Source: Chelatococcus asaccharovorans (GTDB lineage Bacteria > Pseudomonadota > Alphaproteobacteria > Rhizobiales > Beijerinckiaceae). From it: a stretch of DNA of 64,000 nucleotides. The stretch covers positions 248,001-312,000 of the forward strand of contig NZ_QJJK01000006.1 in assembly GCF_003201475.1 (NCBI RefSeq). Reading direction: 5' to 3'. Within the stretch, counting starts at the first letter, position 1. Each line of letters begins with the position of its first letter. Under the pieces are notes generated by a model that was given only the letters and a program-made list of their open reading frames with translations, made no database searches and was not told the origin of the DNA. Made by a program: the position numbers and the translations under genes. Positions 59,837-64,000 of the stretch are shown here, piece by piece.

Positions 59837-60223
59837 CTAGCCCACCGCGATCAGCGCGGCCGCGACATGGCGGTCCTCGGCAAGCAACACATTGTAGGTG
59901 CGCGCCGCGGCGCCGGTCTGCATGACCTCGGTTTTCATGCCCGCTGTGCTCAGCGCATCGCGGATGGCCGGCGACAGAGGAACCATATCGAGGCCGGTGC
60001 CGATCAGCAGGATTTCGATATCCGCCGCCTCGGCGATAACAGGGGCGAAATGGCTGGCGGTGAGTTGGTCCGGATCTGTCACGTCCCAGGCCTTGATGCC
60101 GGACGGCAAGGTCAGGATGGAGCCGCGATGCGACATCTCGGCGAATCGGAAGCCGCCGTTGCCATAGGCGTCGAGCTTGTAACGGCCGGGAACGAAACCG
60201 TCGTAACGTCGGCCCTCGGCCAT
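59837..60223 (-). CDS. Mth938-like domain (DUF498) protein, NDUFAF3 homologue
   Basis: 128-residue single-domain protein of the Mth938/NDUFAF3 family: YGNGGFRFAEMSHRGSIL, then WDVTDPDQLT, IEILLIGTGLDMVPLSPAIR and the end segment MQTGAAARTYNVLLAEDR. The human homologue helps assemble respiratory complex I. ATG at 60223 has GGAGGG just upstream and lies 11 bp after the secF stop. The role in bacteria is not established; linkage to secDF and the NDUFAF6-like gene suggests a membrane-protein assembly function. Confidence 0.9.
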   Translation of the reverse strand: MAEGRRYDGFVPGRYKLDAYGNGGFRFAEMSHRGSILTLPSGIKAWDVTDPDQLTASHFAPVIAEAADIEILLIGTGLDMVPLSPAIRDALSTAGMKTEVMQTGAAARTYNVLLAEDRHVAAALIAVG

Positions 60224-60234
60224 CACCCCCTCCG

Positions 60235-61197
60235 TCAGGACGCCGGGCGCGGCGCCTTCTTGCGGTCAGACGCAGGCGCGGGTGCGGCCGGAGCCGGGGC
60301 GCGGGCGCTGCGCATGCCGAGATAGATCAGCACGGGCGTGGACACATACATCGCCGAGTATGTGCAGACGAACACCCCAAACAACATGACCTGTGCGAAG
60401 CCCTGGATGGCCTCGCCGCCCACCACAACGAGCGCGACCAGCGACAGGATCGTCGTGGTCGCGGTCATGGAGGTCCGTGACAAGGTCGAATTCACGGAGA
60501 GATCGAGCAGTTCCTCGATCGGCATCGTCTTGTACCGCCGCAGCAACTCGCGCGTGCGGTCGAACACCACGACGGTCTCGTTCAAGGAATAGCCGACGAT
60601 CGTCAGGATCGCAGCGATCGAGGTCATGTTGAACTCGATCTGGGTGATCACGAAGAAGCCCACCGTGAGCAGGATGTCGTGCATCGTGCCGATGATGGCG
60701 CCGATGGCGAAGGTGAGCTCGAAGCGGAACCACAGATAGGCGAGCACGGCGATGATCGCCAGCACGACACCGAGCGTGCCGGACTGCACCAGTTCGCCCG
60801 AAACGCGCGGGCCGACCGTTTCGACCCGGCGGAACTCGTAGTCTTTCTCGAAGACGTCACGCGTCTTCTGGACCACCGTTCCCTGCGCCTCCTCGCCGCC
60901 CTCCTGGATCGGGAAGCGAATGGAGACACCGCCGGAATTGCCGAACTCCTGCACCTCGGGCGTACCGAAACCGAAGCTCTCGGCCTCCTGGCGGATGGCA
61001 CCGACATCCGCCTTGCCCGAACGGGCCTGGATCTCGACCAGCGTCCCGCCCTTGAAGTCGATGCCGAAGTTCAGCCCGATCGTCAGCGCCAGGATAACGG
61101 TGATGACCGATATCGCAGCCGAAAACGGTATCGTGACACGCCGAAAGCGGACGAAGCGGAACTTGGTGTTGTCGGGGACGATGCGGATCAGGCGCAC
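60235..61197 (-). CDS. secF: Protein translocase subunit SecF
   Basis: Inner-membrane partner of SecD (320 residues, about six membrane spans) that uses proton motive force to help protein export. Typical blocks: TIGLNFGIDFKGGTLVEIQ, GVVLAIIAVLAYLWFRFEL, GYSLNETVVVFDRTRELLRR and NSTLSRTSMTATTTILSLV. Start GTG at 61197 with CGGAG eight bases upstream, 17 bp after secD. The C-terminal tail is Pro-Ala-Lys rich. Confidence 0.97.
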   Translation of the reverse strand: MRLIRIVPDNTKFRFVRFRRVTIPFSAAISVITVILALTIGLNFGIDFKGGTLVEIQARSGKADVGAIRQEAESFGFGTPEVQEFGNSGGVSIRFPIQEGGEEAQGTVVQKTRDVFEKDYEFRRVETVGPRVSGELVQSGTLGVVLAIIAVLAYLWFRFELTFAIGAIIGTMHDILLTVGFFVITQIEFNMTSIAAILTIVGYSLNETVVVFDRTRELLRRYKTMPIEELLDLSVNSTLSRTSMTATTTILSLVALVVVGGEAIQGFAQVMLFGVFVCTYSAMYVSTPVLIYLGMRSARAPAPAAPAPASDRKKAPRPAS

Positions 61198-61214
61198 GCG
61201 CGATAAGCTCCGGT

Positions 61215-62828
61215 TCAGAACGGCAGTTGCTTCGGCCGGGCGACGCGATACCAGAGCGCAATCATCATGCGCGTCATGGTTACCGCGGTGATCACCGTGG
61301 TCAAAATGCCAAGGATGAAGACGACGGCGAACCCACGCACCGGCCCTGATCCCAGGAAGAACAGGATGAGGGCTGCGATGAGCATTGTCGAGTTCGAGTC
61401 GAAGATGGTCGCGAAAGCCCGGGTGAAGCCCGCGTCGATCGCCGAAATAATCGAGCGGCCGCTATGAGCCTCTTCCCTGATGCGCTCGTAGATCAACACG
61501 TTGGAATCGACGGCCGTGCCGATCGTCAGAACGATGCCGGCGATGCCCGGCAAGGTCAGCGTCGCGCCGAGCAAGGACATCAGCGCCAGGATGAAGACCA
61601 CATGCACGACCAGCGCGATATTGGCGAAGATGCCGAACAGGCCGTACGTCGCCAGCATGAACAACGCCACGAAGATCGACGCGACATAGATGGCCAGCGT
61701 TCCCGCTTCGATGGAATCCTGTCCGAGGCCGGGTCCGACCGTCCGCTCCTCGACGATCGTGAGCTTGGCCGGCAGGGCGCCGGCGCGCAGCAGGACGGCA
61801 AGATCATTGGCCTGCTGCACGCTGAAGCTGCCGGAGATCTGGCCCTGACCGCCCGTGATCGGTGTCTGGATGCGTGGCGCCGAAATCACCTCGTTGTCGA
61901 GCACGATGGCAAGCTGCCGTCCCACACCTTCCGACGTTGCCTGGCCGAAGCGCTGGGCGCCGCGCAGGTTGAAGCGGAAATTCACGATCGGCTGTGACGT
62001 TTGCGAATCAAAAGCGGGCTGGGCGTCCGTCAGATCCTCGCCCTCGACGATGACACGCCGCTCGACCGGCACCGGCTGCCCGGCATTGTCGCGCGAGGGA
62101 ATCATGTCGACATCGGCCGGGTTGGCGCCGCCTTCCGCGATGAAGCGGAACTGCAGCTTGGCGGTACGGCCGAGAATCTCCTTGAGCCGCTGCGGATCCT
62201 GCAGCCCCGGCACCTGCACCAGCACGCGGCCGGCGCCTTCGCGCTGGATGTTCGGCTCGGTCGTGCCGAGCGCATCGACACGACGCCGCAGCACCTCGAT
62301 GGTCTGATCGACGGCACGGCGGACCCGATCCGTCACGCCCACGTCGGTCAAGGTGACCTGGATGAGACCGTCCGCCCCTTCTGAAACGTTGATGGTGCTG
62401 TTGCCGGGCGTGCCAAGGATGGCATTCCCCGCCGGGCGCGCGAGTTCGTTGAGACGCAGGAGGAGACGTTGCCGGTCCGCCTCGCTCGGCACGCGCATCT
62501 GCAGGCCGCGTGGCAAGGCTACGATGCCACCCTGCGGCGCAATGCGCGTCTCGCGTAGGATGCGCCGGACATCTTCGCGCAGGCTGGCGACCTGCGCACG
62601 GATCAGGTCGTTCTCGTCGACCTCCAGCACGACATGCGAGCCGCCCTGCAGATCGAGACCGAGCACCATCGCGCGATGCGGCACGATCCAGGCCGGGATC
62701 CAGCTTGGCACCGATGCCGCGATGCGCTCGCGTGTCGTCTCCGAAAACAGGTTCGGCGCCGCATAGGCGAAGCCGAGCAGCGTCAACAGGAGAATCGAGA
62801 TGATCTTGGCTTTTGAGTAGCGCAGCAT
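61215..62828 (-). CDS. secD: Protein translocase subunit SecD
   Basis: 537 residues, six predicted membrane spans and a large periplasmic P1 region. Landmarks: MVLGLDLQGGSHVVLEVDE near residue 53, the REGA-like QREGAGRVLVQVPGLQDP, and the C-terminal NIALVVHVVFILALMSLLGA, GIAGIVLTIGTAVDSNVLIY and ERIREEAHSGRS. Works with SecF and YajC at the SecYEG translocon. ATG at 62828, 17 bp after yajC. Confidence 0.98.
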   Translation of the reverse strand: MLRYSKAKIISILLLTLLGFAYAAPNLFSETTRERIAASVPSWIPAWIVPHRAMVLGLDLQGGSHVVLEVDENDLIRAQVASLREDVRRILRETRIAPQGGIVALPRGLQMRVPSEADRQRLLLRLNELARPAGNAILGTPGNSTINVSEGADGLIQVTLTDVGVTDRVRRAVDQTIEVLRRRVDALGTTEPNIQREGAGRVLVQVPGLQDPQRLKEILGRTAKLQFRFIAEGGANPADVDMIPSRDNAGQPVPVERRVIVEGEDLTDAQPAFDSQTSQPIVNFRFNLRGAQRFGQATSEGVGRQLAIVLDNEVISAPRIQTPITGGQGQISGSFSVQQANDLAVLLRAGALPAKLTIVEERTVGPGLGQDSIEAGTLAIYVASIFVALFMLATYGLFGIFANIALVVHVVFILALMSLLGATLTLPGIAGIVLTIGTAVDSNVLIYERIREEAHSGRSIISAIDAGFTRAFATIFDSNSTMLIAALILFFLGSGPVRGFAVVFILGILTTVITAVTMTRMMIALWYRVARPKQLPF

Positions 62829-62845
62829 GGGCGGCGGCCTCCGCC

Positions 62846-63175
62846 TCAGCTCTTGACCGGCTCGGCCTTGGAACGCACTTCCGAAATCATACCACGCACG
62901 ATGCGCACTTTGACCCCTTCGGCGATCTCGGCCTCGACTTCGCCGTCATCGACGACCTTCGTCACCTTGGCGATGAACCCGCCAGAGGTCACGATCGTGT
63001 CGCCGCGACGCACGTTCTTGATCATCTCCTGATGGGCCTTCTGCCGCTTCTGCTGGGGGCGCAGAATCAGGAACCACATGATCACGAAGATGAGAATGAA
63101 GGGGACGAACTGGATGAGCATGTCGCCCCCGCCACCGGCAGGAGCCGTGGACTGGGCGAAGGCTGGCGTGATCAC
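62846..63175 (-). CDS. yajC: Preprotein translocase accessory protein YajC
   Basis: 109 residues, one membrane span (FVPFILIFVIMWFLILRPQQ, about residues 22-41) and a small cytoplasmic domain (IKNVRRGDTIVTSGGFIAKV). The GTG at 63175 was chosen because GGAGGG lies seven to eight bases upstream and the protein then starts like other alphaproteobacterial YajC proteins (ITPAFAQ). First gene of the sec operon. Confidence 0.95.
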   Translation of the reverse strand: MITPAFAQSTAPAGGGGDMLIQFVPFILIFVIMWFLILRPQQKRQKAHQEMIKNVRRGDTIVTSGGFIAKVTKVVDDGEVEAEIAEGVKVRIVRGMISEVRSKAEPVKS

Positions 63176-63358
63176 GAGAGTTCCCTCCGAAACAAGGTCC
63201 GACCCAAGGTGGGTGAAAGCGTACGGTCTGTATGAGGCGCGGACTATACCCATCGATCGATGGAAAGCAATCCAGCCGTGTGCTTAGAGCATGGACCGTA
63301 CCCGAGAAAGACAATATCCAACGGTCAAGATTTGCGGAGCGAGACGGAGAAGCGGACC

Positions 63359-64000
63359 ATGGCGCCGAAGGACGAGCAGCAACACCAGGATCCGAGCCTT
63401 TCCGACGGCGTGCTCGTCTCCACGCTGGAACGGATCGCCCAGGCGCTCGAGCGCCTTGCGCCGCCGCCGCCGGCACCAACCGATCTCGCCTCCGCCGATG
63501 CCTTCGTCTGGCACCCGCCTGCCCGGCTGCAGCCCGTTCCGCGGGTCAATCGCGTCGAGATGTCCTTGCTGCGCGGAATCGACCGGGTGCGCGATACGCT
63601 GGCTGAAAACACCGAGCGCTTCGCCCGTGGCCTGCCGGCCAACAACGCCCTGCTCTGGGGCGCGCGCGGCATGGGCAAGTCATCGCTCGTCAAGGCCGTC
63701 CATGCCGAGACGAACAAGCGCATCGCCGATCCCCGCCCGTCTGCCGACGACAGCCGGCTGAAGCTCATCGAGATCCACCGCGAGGATATCGAGAGCCTGC
63801 CTAACCTGATGGGGCTCATCCGCTCATCCCAGCACCGCTTCATCATCTTCTGCGACGACCTGTCCTTCGACACCGACGACACCTCCTACAAGTCGCTGAA
63901 GGCGGTGCTCGAGGGAGGCATCGAGGGCCGTCCTGACAATGTCGTGTTCTACGCCACCTCGAACCGCCGGCATCTCCTGCCCCGCGACATGATGGACAAC
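63359..64000 (+). CDS. DUF815 P-loop ATPase (3' end cut by the window)
   Basis: The first 214 residues of an AAA-type ATP-binding protein. Residues about 75-97 lead to Walker A in LLWGARGMGKSSLVKAVH; Walker B is HRFIIFCDDLSFD, followed by the sensor region NVVFYATSNRRHLLPRD. This is the DUF815 family, of unknown function, which in Rhizobiales often lies divergent from yajC as here. The gene continues past the right edge. GGAG precedes the ATG by about nine bases. Confidence 0.9.
   Translation, partial: MAPKDEQQHQDPSLSDGVLVSTLERIAQALERLAPPPPAPTDLASADAFVWHPPARLQPVPRVNRVEMSLLRGIDRVRDTLAENTERFARGLPANNALLWGARGMGKSSLVKAVHAETNKRIADPRPSADDSRLKLIEIHREDIESLPNLMGLIRSSQHRFIIFCDDLSFDTDDTSYKSLKAVLEGGIEGRPDNVVFYATSNRRHLLPRDMMDN

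Overview
The window is GC-rich chromosomal DNA of an alphaproteobacterium, most likely order Hyphomicrobiales (Rhizobiales). This rests on gene order (yajC-secD-secF-Mth938 domain-NDUFAF6-like facing trmFO; queA-tgt next to two cyclophilins and coaD; ssb divergent from uvrA near gyrA), on families typical of the order (IalB, HspQ, DUF1127, DUF3309, DUF4864, extensin-like, SIMPL), on a GTTC-N7-GTTC LexA box and on interspersed palindromes of the rhizobial kind. No rRNA, tRNA, CRISPR array, prophage or complete insertion sequence was seen, so genus cannot be fixed from this window.

Layout. 0-5 kb: mltG, a lactonase and glucose-dehydrogenase-like pair, and an XRE regulator bracketed by inverted palindromic repeats. 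5-13 kb: a tightly coupled operon for a BMP-type (nucleoside-like) ABC importer headed by a quinone oxidoreductase, then a SulP anion transporter. 13-22 kb: a UbiH-type monooxygenase, hspQ, ialB, an orphan oligopeptide-type binding protein, an apparently catalytically dead AMP-binding protein, and glpK. 22-27.5 kb: a repeat-rich accessory stretch with small envelope proteins (SIMPL, DUF3309, a proline-rich secreted protein, extensin-like) and a D-2-hydroxyacid dehydrogenase. 27.5-37.6 kb: a surface-polysaccharide locus with five glycosyltransferase genes, one of them fused to a methyltransferase, a coiled-coil methyltransferase and gmd.

37.8-50.7 kb: housekeeping and metabolism: DUF4864, tgt-queA (queuosine), cytosolic and exported cyclophilins, coaD, PPK2, an EVE protein, a threonine/serine dehydratase, a FadR-type regulator divergent from an L-lactate dehydrogenase, and gyrA. 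51-57 kb: a phytase-like secreted esterase, then ssb and uvrA transcribed divergently around a perfect LexA box. 57-64 kb: DUF1127, trmFO, and the secDF/yajC operon that ends with bacterial homologues of two mitochondrial complex I assembly factors; a DUF815 ATPase runs off the right edge.

Two themes cut across the genes. Short minisatellites (15-22 bp units) recur at gene starts and just upstream of genes. Palindromic repeats fill many 3' intergenic regions, and in three places a gene ends on a TAG that lies in a CTAGA or TCTAG motif, two of them clearly repeat edges. Starts were chosen by ribosome-binding sites, gene overlaps and family length; several are GTG or TTG.
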